Positions 54,218-63,450 of a stretch of DNA of 64,000 nt are shown here, one piece after another; position 1 is the first letter of the stretch; each line of letters starts with the position of its first letter. The translations under genes and the position numbers were made by a program. The notes beneath the pieces were generated by a model that saw only the letters and a list, made by a program, of their open reading frames with translations, did not search any database and had not been told where the DNA came from. The stretch comes from Paenibacillus sp. FSL H7-0357 (GTDB taxonomy: Bacteria; Bacillota; Bacilli; Paenibacillales; Paenibacillaceae): the NCBI RefSeq assembly GCF_000758525.1, contig NZ_CP009241.1, forward strand, positions 5,952,001-6,016,000. The letters are read 5' to 3'.

Positions 54218-57200
54218 ATGAAGAAAAAAAGTTTGATTATGTTATCCTTTGCGATAATACTTTCATTATTGCTGTCAGGCATCTCTAATGCAGATGTAAC
54301 TTCTAATTATGTAAACCCGCTTATGGGCGGTGCTGATCCTACAATTGCCAGGGCTGCAGACGGTTATTACTATTCAGCTTTTTCTGGCGATAATAATATC
54401 ACATTAAAAAGACATGAAACCATTCTGGGCGTATCCACTGCAAAAAGCAAAATCGTTTGGAAGAAACCGGGTAATTTCGGGTTTGTGTGGGGCCCATATA
54501 TATATAGACTGGAAGGAAAATGGTATATTTATTTCTCTTCAGGTCCAGAGAAAAGCTTTGGATATGGACATCCAAGTTCCTACGTCCTGGAGAACTCCTC
54601 TCCCGATCCTTTTGAAGGAACCTGGGAGCTCAAGGGAGAATCCGCTAATGCAGACAGCGATGGTCAGATTACCACTAAGAAGGGACTTCTGAATACGCAA
54701 GGCTATGGTTTGGCATGCGGCGTTGTATCCATTAAAGGGGAAAGCTACTTCACCTATACAAAATACTACTATTTCCCTGACCCTAATGATCCTGCAAAAA
54801 CCAAATTTGACGAGAGTCCAACGATTGTCAAAATGAAGAACCCGTGGACATTGGAAGGCGAAGAAGGTACAGTGGCAATGCCGCAATATGACTGGGAAAA
54901 ACATCACGACAGTATAAATGAGGGCGCTGCAGTAGTTGAACGAAACGGCAAAATCTATTTCGCCTATTCCGCAAGCAGCTTTATGAATGATAACTATTCT
55001 GTCGGGGTATCCGTAGCTGATGCAACATCTGATGTTATGAAAGCCGAATCCTGGAAGAAACATCCTGAGCCTATCATGAAACGATCGGATGAAAACAGTT
55101 CTTATGGACCTGGATCGCCTTTGTTCCTTAAGTCCGAGGACGGTACAGAGGATTGGATCATGTACCATGGCATACCGACCCATGGACAAGGTGGCGGAAA
55201 CAGAGGAATAAGAGCTCAACGTATAAATTGGAATGATAATGATTTCATAAATCCCGGAATTCCTTCAAATCCCGGCACCATTCTGGGCAGACCCTCAGGA
55301 GAGGAAAAAAGCGAAATTTATGAAGCTGAGGATGCAAGGTTGTCAGGAGTTTCAAAAGTAGTTGGGAAAAGTGCTTTTGCTTCGAGCAGCGTATATGAAA
55401 AATTCAATAACAGCAGCGACAATGACTATGTAGAGTTTACTGTAAACACGAACGCTACAGGAACCTACTCACTGGATTTCAGATACAATAATAATACGGC
55501 GGATACTGTTAACATGAAATTGGGCGTCAACCAAGAGGCTTCCCGAACAATTTCATTTGCATCCAATGCAGGCTTTGATGCAAACTTCGATATTAAATCA
55601 GCTTATAACATTAAGCTTAACGCCGGAAGCAACAAGATCCGTCTTTTCGGCAAGAGCACGTTGGCTCTAGATGCCATGATTATAAAAAGAAGCACATTGT
55701 ACGAAGCAGAAAGTGCCGAATTGTCCGGAAATGCAAAGGTAGATAAAAACCATCCGGGATATAGCGGAACCGGTTTTGTCGGCGGATTATGGATTTCAAA
55801 TTCTGCGGTCACCTTTAAGGTAAATGCCGCTAATGCAGGCAACTATTCGGTTAAGCTGGGCTACAGCTTAGGATTTAATGATGACAGAACCATGAGTATG
55901 TATGTAAATGGCCAAAAAATCAAACAGGTAGATTTCTTTAGTCTAAAAAGCTGGAACAACTGGGCCGATCGTTATGACAACATTTTCCTTAATGAAGGGG
56001 AAAATACCATCATGTATAAATATGACCAGGGCGACACCGGTAATGTAAATCTTGATTATATAACCGTTACCGAAGCAACTACCTGGCATTATGGAGCAGA
56101 AAATGCAAAAACTACGGGATCAACAGATGCTAAAGTAGTTTACGCAAAAGATGGCAATATGGGAATCGGTTATGTAACCGGGCTATCAAAAGCTAACTCA
56201 TCGGTGGAGTATTCTATAAATGTTGAGAATGCAGCGTCCTATGATGTAAAGCTGAGATATGCAAAAGAAACTGCAGGTAAAACCTTAGGTCTGTATTTGA
56301 ATGGCACATATGTTAAAAATATAACCCTCCCGGCTACTGGAGGACTTACTGTCTGGAGAGAAAAGCTTGAGACCTTAAGCCTGAAAGAGGGAAAAAACAC
56401 CATCACTTATAAATCTGAAACGGATAACTCAGGCATTATAAATATGGACAGTATCCATCTTAACAAACGTACTCCCTGGAGATATCAGGCAGAGGAAGCA
56501 ACCAGAGAAGGGAGCTTAAAGATTGCTAAGGATCATTTATGGTATGAAGGCAACGGATTTGTAGCTGGCTTTGAGCAAGAAGGAGATTCAATCAAGTTCG
56601 AAGTAAACGTACCAAATACAGCTTCATATACTTCAACCTTGAGATATTCTGGCGCGCAGAAGTCAAATATAACAATGACCATGTATGTTAACGAAGAGAA
56701 AATAAAACAAGTTTCATTACCTCCGACAGCGAACTGGGATACCTGGACGGATGCAACAGAGTCAGTAAACTTGAAAGCCGGAAAAAATGTAATTAAATTC
56801 ATACGTAAAGCAGGTGATACCGGAAAATTTAATATCGACAGTCTCACAATTGATAAATTCAGCGGCGGATATATGAGTTCGAATGCTAAGAAAATAATTC
56901 CTGAAAAGATGGTTAAAATCCAACCCAAGCACAGCGGAAAAGCATTGGATGTTGACAAAGTTTCAAGTGATCCGAAAGCGGTGATTAACCAATGGGCAAA
57001 TGGTGATGGCAATAATCAATTGTGGAGATTCTTGGATCTCGGCACAGGATATTACCAAATACAGTCTGTTCAAAGCGGTCATGTAATCGACATTCTTCCG
57101 GGTTCAGCCATACAGCAAATCTGTCAAAATATAAAAGCTTCCGGAGACTCCATACCTGATACTCAACAGTGGAAATTGGAGAAAGACGGTGACTACTATA

Positions 57201-57904
57201 AAATAATTAACAAAAGTAATAGAAAAGTAATCACTGTAGAAGGAGCATCCAATAATGACGGTGCAACTGTAAGGTTAGCTGATGACCAGGCTAAAGATAA
57301 TCAACGTATGAGAATTGAAATTCGTAACCTCAGCTACAGTGAATTCAGCGCAGTGACCGAGGTTAGCAAGGTTCCGGCAGATGATGCGGAAATCAATCCC
57401 GAAAGTGTAAACTACGATCTCCATGCCCCCGGTGATGCAAGCACTATTATCACATGGAATAAAGCAAGCTCTGTAACGGAAGTGGTATACAACGGAAATC
57501 CGGTAATACCGGATGGCTACGTCGTCACAGGAAACACCTTGACCATCAAGAGCGGATATCTGGCTGCACTTGGACTTGCAAACAGTAATAAGGCGAAATT
57601 CACAATCTCCTTTGATACAGGGAGTCCGGTCAAGTTCACCGTCAACATTGTTGATAGCTCTCCACCGGTCAGTCATAGCATCACAGTCGAAACCGAAGGT
57701 CGCGGCACAGCAAGCGCCAATGTAATTTCTGCGGCAAAGAATACAGAGGTTACGCTAACAGCCACACCTGAGGCGGGCTATATCTTCAAGGAATGGAAGG
57801 TTATCCGTCCAATAGGGTTAAACATTGCCGGAAATACCTTTACCATGCCCGATGAGGCGGTGACTGTTAAGGCCATATTTGAGGAAAGCCCTGGGGCAAA
57901 TTAA
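54218..57904 (+). CDS. Secreted GH43-like protein with four CBM-like, ricin-type, X2-like and InlB-like domains
   Basis: A 1228-residue exported protein. A signal peptide (1-25, ending SNADV) precedes a five-bladed GH43-type domain (about 30-350) with the base Asp in GADPTIARA (D40) and the acid Glu in SINEGAAVVER (E235). Four CBM6/35-like modules begin near 367, 493, 622 and 752 with the Y-x-A-E motif (IYEAED, LYEAES, HYGAEN, RYQAEE). A ricin-type lectin (about 895-1032, QPKHSGKALDV and NQLWRF), an X2-like module (about 1045-1145) and an InlB/Flg_new repeat (about 1150-1223) follow. The pKa-modulating Asp region reads GYGLACGV and the WAPE-like site WGPY, both unusual. AAGGAG precedes the ATG. 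Arabinan, xylan or a related glycan is a likely target. Confidence 0.88.
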   Translation: MKKKSLIMLSFAIILSLLLSGISNADVTSNYVNPLMGGADPTIARAADGYYYSAFSGDNNITLKRHETILGVSTAKSKIVWKKPGNFGFVWGPYIYRLEGKWYIYFSSGPEKSFGYGHPSSYVLENSSPDPFEGTWELKGESANADSDGQITTKKGLLNTQGYGLACGVVSIKGESYFTYTKYYYFPDPNDPAKTKFDESPTIVKMKNPWTLEGEEGTVAMPQYDWEKHHDSINEGAAVVERNGKIYFAYSASSFMNDNYSVGVSVADATSDVMKAESWKKHPEPIMKRSDENSSYGPGSPLFLKSEDGTEDWIMYHGIPTHGQGGGNRGIRAQRINWNDNDFINPGIPSNPGTILGRPSGEEKSEIYEAEDARLSGVSKVVGKSAFASSSVYEKFNNSSDNDYVEFTVNTNATGTYSLDFRYNNNTADTVNMKLGVNQEASRTISFASNAGFDANFDIKSAYNIKLNAGSNKIRLFGKSTLALDAMIIKRSTLYEAESAELSGNAKVDKNHPGYSGTGFVGGLWISNSAVTFKVNAANAGNYSVKLGYSLGFNDDRTMSMYVNGQKIKQVDFFSLKSWNNWADRYDNIFLNEGENTIMYKYDQGDTGNVNLDYITVTEATTWHYGAENAKTTGSTDAKVVYAKDGNMGIGYVTGLSKANSSVEYSINVENAASYDVKLRYAKETAGKTLGLYLNGTYVKNITLPATGGLTVWREKLETLSLKEGKNTITYKSETDNSGIINMDSIHLNKRTPWRYQAEEATREGSLKIAKDHLWYEGNGFVAGFEQEGDSIKFEVNVPNTASYTSTLRYSGAQKSNITMTMYVNEEKIKQVSLPPTANWDTWTDATESVNLKAGKNVIKFIRKAGDTGKFNIDSLTIDKFSGGYMSSNAKKIIPEKMVKIQPKHSGKALDVDKVSSDPKAVINQWANGDGNNQLWRFLDLGTGYYQIQSVQSGHVIDILPGSAIQQICQNIKASGDSIPDTQQWKLEKDGDYYKIINKSNRKVITVEGASNNDGATVRLADDQAKDNQRMRIEIRNLSYSEFSAVTEVSKVPADDAEINPESVNYDLHAPGDASTIITWNKASSVTEVVYNGNPVIPDGYVVTGNTLTIKSGYLAALGLANSNKAKFTISFDTGSPVKFTVNIVDSSPPVSHSITVETEGRGTASANVISAAKNTEVTLTATPEAGYIFKEWKVIRPIGLNIAGNTFTMPDEAVTVKAIFEESPGAN

Positions 57905-57929
57905 AGAAAACACCTTGCAGGGGTTAAGC

Positions 57930-57970
57930 AACCAGTCACCGGAAGACCACCGGTGACTGGTTATTTTTTC
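57930..57970 (+). terminator. Terminator of the GH43-like gene
   Basis: A perfect 13-bp stem (AACCAGTCACCGG and its complement) and a run of six T, 26 bp after the stop. Confidence 0.9.
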
Positions 57971-57987
57971 GCTTAAATCCGAACGTG

Positions 57988-58048
57988 AAAACACCTCCAA
58001 GGTTATCCCCTATCTTACGACAGGGTTCCATCCTCTTGAAGGTGTTTT
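57988..58048 (-). terminator. Structured hairpin at the 3' end of the sugar ABC operon
   Basis: A 61-base element. On the minus strand a 14-bp outer stem (AAAACACCTTCAAG with CTTGGAGGTGTTTT) closes over asymmetric internal loops and an inner 7-bp stem CCCTGTC-GTAA-GATAGGG with a GNRA-type tetraloop. Two positions that mispair on the plus strand become G-U pairs on the minus strand, so the minus RNA is probably the functional one. It begins 118 bp after the stop of the permease gene at 58166. It may be a terminator or a stable 3' structure; no known family recognised. The remaining bases of 57905-58165 show no gene. Confidence 0.5.
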
Positions 58049-58165
58049 TGTTTTGTCTCACTTCGCAGCACTGCGGATCACGTGTCGCCCCCAAGATGAT
58101 CCAGCCGGTACACTGTCCACGATTGCAGGGAACGAATCACATAGGCTGCGGCATCATCCGGTTCA

Positions 58166-58996
58166 TCATCCCTTGACCGCTCCCGCGGCAAGTCCGGATA
58201 CAACTTGCTTCTGCAACACGATATAAACTAGGATACTTGGTATGATAACGACCATCGTAGCAGCAAACATGACTCCATAATCACTGGCAAATTGGCTTTT
58301 GAAATAATAGAGCGCAAGCGGCAGTGTACGGCTTTGATTGCCCGTCGTCAGAATTATAGCGAATTGAAATTCATTCCAGCAGAGTAGAAACTGCATCACA
58401 CCCGCCGTGCCGAAGCCCGGCTTCGATATGGGCAAAATAATTTTGAAGAACGTCTTGATGAAGCTGGCACCGTCCAGATAAGCCGATTCCTCCATTTCCT
58501 TGGGAATAGTCAGGAAATAGCTTGATAGAATATAGAGCGAGACCGGCAAACCAAAGCCGGCATAAACGATAATAAGTCCAATCAGCTTGTCGTAAAGCCC
58601 CAACGTGTTAACCGTCAAATATAGCGGCTGCAGCATGGCAGCACCCGGAATCAGCAGAGAAAGGGAGAATGCTCCCATCAGCAGCTTCTTGCAGCGGAAT
58701 TGAAAGCGTGCCAGGACATAGGCTGCCATTCCGAGAAGAAGCAAATTTAATAATGTCCCGAAGATACCAACGATCACACTGTTGATGTAAAACCGGGAAA
58801 TCGGCGCAATTTTGAAGGCCATGGAGTAATTGGAAAAGCGGAAGCTGCTTGGCCAGCCGAGCGAATTGGTCAAAATCTCGGCATTTGTCTTAAATGAAGC
58901 CATCAGCACCCACAGAAACGGACCAAGCGACAACAGTACGAGCAGGAGCACAAAACCATACTTGAGCACAACCAAACCTTTTTTCAACATTCTCAC
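58166..58996 (-). CDS. Carbohydrate ABC transporter permease, MalG type
   Basis: A 276-residue inner-membrane subunit with six helices. The binding-protein-dependent transport signature EESAYLDGASFIKTFFKIILP (E-A-A-x-x-D-G-A-x8-I-x-L-P) interacts with the ATPase. The C-terminus ends in VSGLAAGAVKG, common in MalG/AraQ-like subunits. It lies 14 bp after the MalF-type gene and the last gene of the operon. No ATPase gene is encoded; Paenibacillus importers of this kind commonly use a shared MsmX-type ATPase. Confidence 0.94.
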   Translation of the reverse strand: MRMLKKGLVVLKYGFVLLLVLLSLGPFLWVLMASFKTNAEILTNSLGWPSSFRFSNYSMAFKIAPISRFYINSVIVGIFGTLLNLLLLGMAAYVLARFQFRCKKLLMGAFSLSLLIPGAAMLQPLYLTVNTLGLYDKLIGLIIVYAGFGLPVSLYILSSYFLTIPKEMEESAYLDGASFIKTFFKIILPISKPGFGTAGVMQFLLCWNEFQFAIILTTGNQSRTLPLALYYFKSQFASDYGVMFAATMVVIIPSILVYIVLQKQVVSGLAAGAVKG

Positions 58997-59010
58997 CCCA
59001 GTCGCTCCAT

Positions 59011-59886
59011 TCAGTTATGGGAGCTGCCTATTCTGAACAGATTTCGGCAAAGCAGGACAAAAAGCAAGCCAAAGCCGATTAGGAAGACGCCCACCGAATT
59101 GGAATAACCAAAGTTATTGTCCATGAGTGCGGTCTTGTAAATATAAATGGGCAGATTCATTGTTTCATTGCCGGGTCCGCCACCTGTCGTCATCATAATA
59201 ATATCCATCTTCTGCAGCATACTTGTTCCGGCTAAAATCACGCAGGTGCCAATAATATTACGCAGCATAGGAATGATGATATACAGATTGATTTTCAACT
59301 CGCTGGCCCCGTCGATACGCGCCGATTCAAACAGGCTTTCCGGAATTGCTGCAATCTCGGCCAGAATCAGAATGGTAACGACAGCCGCATAGGGCAACCA
59401 GGTCATTGTGACAGAGAAGAAGGCGGTTGCGTAATCCATGAACCAGTTCTGAGCGTAATCCGCATTACCAAACAAGCGGACAATGCTGTTCACTGCACCG
59501 AAATCAGGATTGAGCATGCATAAGAACAGCATACCAACGGCTGCGCCTGAGATGATGTTGGGAAACATGTAAACCGTTCGCGCAAACTTCCAATAGAATT
59601 CTTTCATACTGAGAATAATCGCGAATACTGTACCGATGGCAACGTGGATCGTGGACTGAAGCAAAACCCAGACAACCGTATTCAGAAAGCTCTTACGAAA
59701 ATCAGAATCGTCAGTAAACAGTTGGATATAATTGACGAGACCGATAAAAACCGGTTTTCGTCCGGCCGACCATTCTGTAAAGGATGTACCGAACAGAATG
59801 ACAAGCGATACGGCATAGACAATAATAAACAGTGCAACAGCCGGCAACAAGAAAAGTGTGATGTACCCTCTATTTTTCCTAACCAT
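59011..59886 (-). CDS. Sugar ABC transporter permease, MalF/UgpA type
   Basis: A 291-residue membrane subunit with six helices, partner of the MalG-type gene. The EAA signature reads PESLFESARIDGASELKINL. The N-terminus MVRKNRGYITLFLLPAVALF begins the first helix. ATG 59886 is chosen: GGGGAGG lies 9 bp upstream, and an in-frame codon 39 bases before it has none. Its spacing of 54 bp from the binding-protein gene fits cotranscription. Confidence 0.94.
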   Translation of the reverse strand: MVRKNRGYITLFLLPAVALFIIVYAVSLVILFGTSFTEWSAGRKPVFIGLVNYIQLFTDDSDFRKSFLNTVVWVLLQSTIHVAIGTVFAIILSMKEFYWKFARTVYMFPNIISGAAVGMLFLCMLNPDFGAVNSIVRLFGNADYAQNWFMDYATAFFSVTMTWLPYAAVVTILILAEIAAIPESLFESARIDGASELKINLYIIIPMLRNIIGTCVILAGTSMLQKMDIIMMTTGGGPGNETMNLPIYIYKTALMDNNFGYSNSVGVFLIGFGLLFVLLCRNLFRIGSSHN

Positions 59887-59940
59887 CCATATGGTCCTCC
59901 CCAATCGGACAATTCGTACTCTCAATTGTCAGCTTGCTGT

Positions 59941-61302
59941 TTATTTACTTTTGGCTGCAAGATCCGTCAGATCCTTGGTAATCTCCTCTGCCGTCGATCG
60001 GCCGAATACCAGCTTCGGATAGAGGTTCTTCCAGGCGTCGGTTATGTTGGGGTAGACTATGGAGTCAAACGATGCATAATGAACCTGCGTCTTTTGGGCT
60101 ACAGCTATGGCTTCAACAAAAATCGGATATTTCTGCTTCAGCGCATCCGAAGGCTGAATCTCATTGGATACCGGCATCACATTGCCATATTCAAGCGCGA
60201 TGCTCTGTCCCTCCAACCCCGTCTTGAAACGGATGAATTTCTCGGCGGCGTCGCGGGTTTCCGGTGTTTTGGCTCCGATCATATAGCCAACCTCATATGT
60301 CGAGATCATGCTGTTGTTCGGAAATGCTGCGACACCCACCTTTTTGTCGAACCCTTCACTGGATTTGGCCGGGTCGCTAAAGTCACCGATCATCCAGGGA
60401 CCATTGGCAATTATAGCCGCCTTGTTCTGGCAGAAGGTGTTCGCTGCATTGGCGTATCCGGCACCAAGCGCATCCTTGGTCGTATGCTTCTCCAGTATCG
60501 TCTTCATCAAGTTGAGCGCTTGAATCATTTCTGGGGTATTAAAGTTGGTGGGGTGCAGTGTGTTCATGAACGAATTGCCATTATCCCCGTTTGTGCCGAC
60601 GATGGCAGCGAGAATGAGGTTGGTCGTCCAGGCATTCTCCCCGGTCATCAACGCGAGCGGAACAAAGCCTGCTGCCTTGAGCTTTTCATTGTTGCTCATA
60701 AATTCATCCCACGTCTGCGCCGGCTTGATCCCTGCCTGCTCAAACATTTCCTTGTTGTAGAAATAACCGATGTTCTGCTTCTGATCGCTGATCGACCAGA
60801 CCTTTCCATCCCGGGTATTGGCAGCAAGCGCCGCTTCACCGACCGCTGCCTTCCATTCCGGGTCCTTATCCAAATAGTCATTGAAAGGGGTTGCAAGATT
60901 ACCCTTGATCAAAATGTCATTAATTCCGTTCTTGCCCATGACGACATCCGGAACATCCCCGGAGGCTGCCAGAATCTTCAGTTTGTCCTCATACGCGGAA
61001 TCACTTGGGATTTCCTCAACCACAACTTCCACTTCATCACCATACTTGGCGTTAAACTGCTTGATCTGTTCCTCCTCCAGCCTGGCTGATGCATGAGTGC
61101 CTACCCGGAAGGTAAGATAAGAAATTTTCACCGGCGTCTTGACAGTAGGAGCAGTGCTTGCCTGACCCGAGGCGGATGGTGCAGCAGTTGCGGGCTCCCC
61201 GCTGTTTTCTGATGAATTCTGTGATCCGCATGCCGAAATGGACATGGCCAGAATCAGAGTGCTTACTAAGGTACAGCTCGCTTTGTACAATGGCTTTCTC
61301 AA
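59941..61302 (-). CDS. Extracellular sugar-binding lipoprotein of an ABC importer
   Basis: A 453-residue solute-binding protein of the carbohydrate family 1. A lipoprotein signal ends in SISACG (lipidation at Cys 25), then a Ser/Ala/Thr-rich linker (26-58) and the mature two-domain fold. PSDSAYEDKLKILAASGDVP-D and QKAA-like segments (NKAAIIANGPWMIG) match family members. The start is TTG at 61302, with AAGGGGG 7 bp upstream. It is the first gene of the operon with its promoter at 61429-61457. The ligand is probably an oligosaccharide released by the GH43-like protein, an inference from context. Confidence 0.93.
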   Translation of the reverse strand: MRKPLYKASCTLVSTLILAMSISACGSQNSSENSGEPATAAPSASGQASTAPTVKTPVKISYLTFRVGTHASARLEEEQIKQFNAKYGDEVEVVVEEIPSDSAYEDKLKILAASGDVPDVVMGKNGINDILIKGNLATPFNDYLDKDPEWKAAVGEAALAANTRDGKVWSISDQKQNIGYFYNKEMFEQAGIKPAQTWDEFMSNNEKLKAAGFVPLALMTGENAWTTNLILAAIVGTNGDNGNSFMNTLHPTNFNTPEMIQALNLMKTILEKHTTKDALGAGYANAANTFCQNKAAIIANGPWMIGDFSDPAKSSEGFDKKVGVAAFPNNSMISTYEVGYMIGAKTPETRDAAEKFIRFKTGLEGQSIALEYGNVMPVSNEIQPSDALKQKYPIFVEAIAVAQKTQVHYASFDSIVYPNITDAWKNLYPKLVFGRSTAEEITKDLTDLAAKSK

Positions 61303-61428
61303 ATCAAATCCCCCTTTAATAATGATGGCTTGATGCAGGGTCGTAACGCTGCGGCCAATTGCGGTTTGTTACAGCTCTCATTGTAGAACAAAGAAAAATG
61401 CGAAAGAATTGGTTTTTCGGTATTATCT

Positions 61429-61485
61429 TTTATAATATCTTGAGCAAATATGGCAAAGCAGCGGGACAACTGAAAGGGCTTTCAG
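61429..61485 (-). promoter_or_regulatory. Promoter of the sugar ABC operon with upstream cre-like inverted repeat
   Basis: On the minus strand TTTGCC (61452-61457) and TATAAA (61429-61434) are 17 bp apart. Just upstream, CTGAAAG-GG-CTTTCAG (61470-61485) is a perfect palindrome around a GG or CC centre. It differs by one base from the ideal cre TGAAAGCGCTTTCA, at the normally invariant CG. It may be a weak cre or the site of another dimeric regulator, between the divergent ABC and yesM-like genes. The rest of 61303-61620 shows nothing further. Confidence 0.5.
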
Positions 61486-61620
61486 ATTTCTTTAACTCTT
61501 TGTTGTTTTCTTTACCACATGGCCGGAAATGGCTGTATTTCGTTCTATTCGGGTATTCGCCACAAAAAAAAGATTATATAATAGCTTTACTATAGTATCA
61601 TCCATCAAGGAGAGGATAGC

Positions 61621-63450
61621 ATGTCCAATGAACAGATCATGCGACGTCTCAGCCTTCGCCCAATTTATGGAGTTATCTCCCGCATTCCGGTAAGGAATAA
61701 AATTGTGATTATAATCTTTCTTCTTATTCTTCTGCCGATGACGTTCGCCGGCTGCTATTTCTATTGGAACATTTCCGGGATTCTGACGAGGAATGCCAAT
61801 GATAATCTGTCCCTTCTGATCCGCCAGACCAACGACAATATCGAGAAATCTTTTCAGATTATTGATAATACCTCTCTGCATTTCCTCGCCAATAAAACGG
61901 TACGAACCTGGTCAATCGAGGATGTGTCTCCGGGAGACGACTACTACAAAATATTTATCAATAAAAGTGAAATGGAAGAAGACCTGAGATACAGCCTTAT
62001 GTTCAACAACGCTTGGAATATCAGCCTGCTATCAACGGCTTATGTTTTTTTTGATGCGGACAATTATATATCCGTTCTAAAGTCACAGCCCAACCTTGAA
62101 CAAATTAATAAGAACAATCTCGCTGTCTATCATTCGGTTAATGGCATCGTTCGGGGCAAGGAAATTATCACTCCAAACCTCGAGGACCGTACCATCTATT
62201 TCACACGAATTGTATCCAATATCAACCTTCCCCAGCAGCGCCTTGTGCTGATTTTCGGCACGAATGAGGCGGATTTAGCAGAAAAATATTCCGGGCTGCT
62301 CGCCTTCCCGGGTGCTATGGCATACATCATTGATAACCGGGGAGCCATCTATTCCAGTGCCGATAAGCAAGAGTTGGGTTCTATCGTTTCTCCCGCTGTC
62401 TATGCGTTGAAAGACAATTCCGAAGTAAGTGAAGTCAAGATCAACCAGGAAAGCTACCTGGCCGTTTCCCGCAGTATCGGCACAACCGGGCTTACCTTCA
62501 TTGCAGGCATCCCTAAGAAGCAAGTACTCTCCAAGTTGTCCGAAAGCATGCGTAATTACATTTGGATTATCGCTCTGATTGCTTTCATATCCCTCGCAGC
62601 AGGCGTCCTGTTATCTCTTCGCTTTACCCGAGTCATCCGTGATCTGCTGCGGAGTATCCGTAAGGTAAAGAAAGGTGATTACAACACAAGGATGCCGGCC
62701 TACAAAGATATGGAGCTCAATCAGTTGAGTACCACCTTCAACAGAATGACGGAAGAAATCAATTATCTCATCAAGGAAGTTTATGAGAATCACCTGCTGA
62801 TCAAAGAGTCGGAGATCAAATTTTTGCAAGCCCAGATGAATCCCCATTTCCTGTTCAATACGTTGATTACCATTGGCTACAAAGCAAAATTGTCTAAAGA
62901 TGAGACCGTTTACAAAATGGTGACGTCGCTTACGGAGCTGCTGCAGGCAGGTATTTATTCCAATAGTCTGGCCAAGGTCCCGATTCGTCAGGAACTGGAT
63001 TATATCAAATTTTATCTTTATCTGCAGAAAGAAAGGTTTGAGGATAAAATTGAGTATACGATCCATATTGAGGACGAGGCCATACTGGATCTGTTGCTTC
63101 CCAAGCTCAGTGTCGAACCCTTGGTGGAAAATGCCGTTGTTCACGGTGTGGAAAAAAAGCTGGACAAAGGAATCATCCACATCCACATTTACCGCAGAAA
63201 CGATTCGATCTATTTTGAGATTACGGACAATGGCAATGGATTTGAGTATGTCCCCCGGAATTGGAGTAATTTCGAAAGCATGACCATGCGCAAACAAGGC
63301 CACAACAATATTGGCCTGATCAATACGCATAAACGGGTCAAGCTGGTCTACGGCGAGCCTTATGGAGTTGATGTCGAGAGCGAATTTGGGGCGGGAGCCA
63401 AAGTTACCCTTCACATACCAGTAGATCAGGGGGAACTATCGCATGTATAA
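61621..63450 (+). CDS. YesM-type sensor histidine kinase
   Basis: A 609-residue membrane kinase of the LytS/YesM class. A first helix (about 27-47), an extracellular dCache-like sensor (about 50-305), a second helix (about 308-330) and a HAMP domain are followed by the His_kinase domain with NPHFLFNTL (phospho-His 409), and an HATPase_c domain with LVENAVVHGVEKK, ITDNGNGFE and NNIGLINTHKRVKL. AAGGAG lies 8 bp before the ATG. Its gene overlaps the response regulator by 8 bp. Such pairs in Paenibacillus sit beside and control carbohydrate ABC importers; the divergent operon is the natural target. Confidence 0.95.
   Translation: MSNEQIMRRLSLRPIYGVISRIPVRNKIVIIIFLLILLPMTFAGCYFYWNISGILTRNANDNLSLLIRQTNDNIEKSFQIIDNTSLHFLANKTVRTWSIEDVSPGDDYYKIFINKSEMEEDLRYSLMFNNAWNISLLSTAYVFFDADNYISVLKSQPNLEQINKNNLAVYHSVNGIVRGKEIITPNLEDRTIYFTRIVSNINLPQQRLVLIFGTNEADLAEKYSGLLAFPGAMAYIIDNRGAIYSSADKQELGSIVSPAVYALKDNSEVSEVKINQESYLAVSRSIGTTGLTFIAGIPKKQVLSKLSESMRNYIWIIALIAFISLAAGVLLSLRFTRVIRDLLRSIRKVKKGDYNTRMPAYKDMELNQLSTTFNRMTEEINYLIKEVYENHLLIKESEIKFLQAQMNPHFLFNTLITIGYKAKLSKDETVYKMVTSLTELLQAGIYSNSLAKVPIRQELDYIKFYLYLQKERFEDKIEYTIHIEDEAILDLLLPKLSVEPLVENAVVHGVEKKLDKGIIHIHIYRRNDSIYFEITDNGNGFEYVPRNWSNFESMTMRKQGHNNIGLINTHKRVKLVYGEPYGVDVESEFGAGAKVTLHIPVDQGELSHV

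Noticed and set aside
59644..61089. Open frame of 481 codons on the plus strand
   Set aside because: It lies wholly antisense to the binding-protein and permease genes, has no ribosome site and reads as a Cys/Arg-rich mirror of them.
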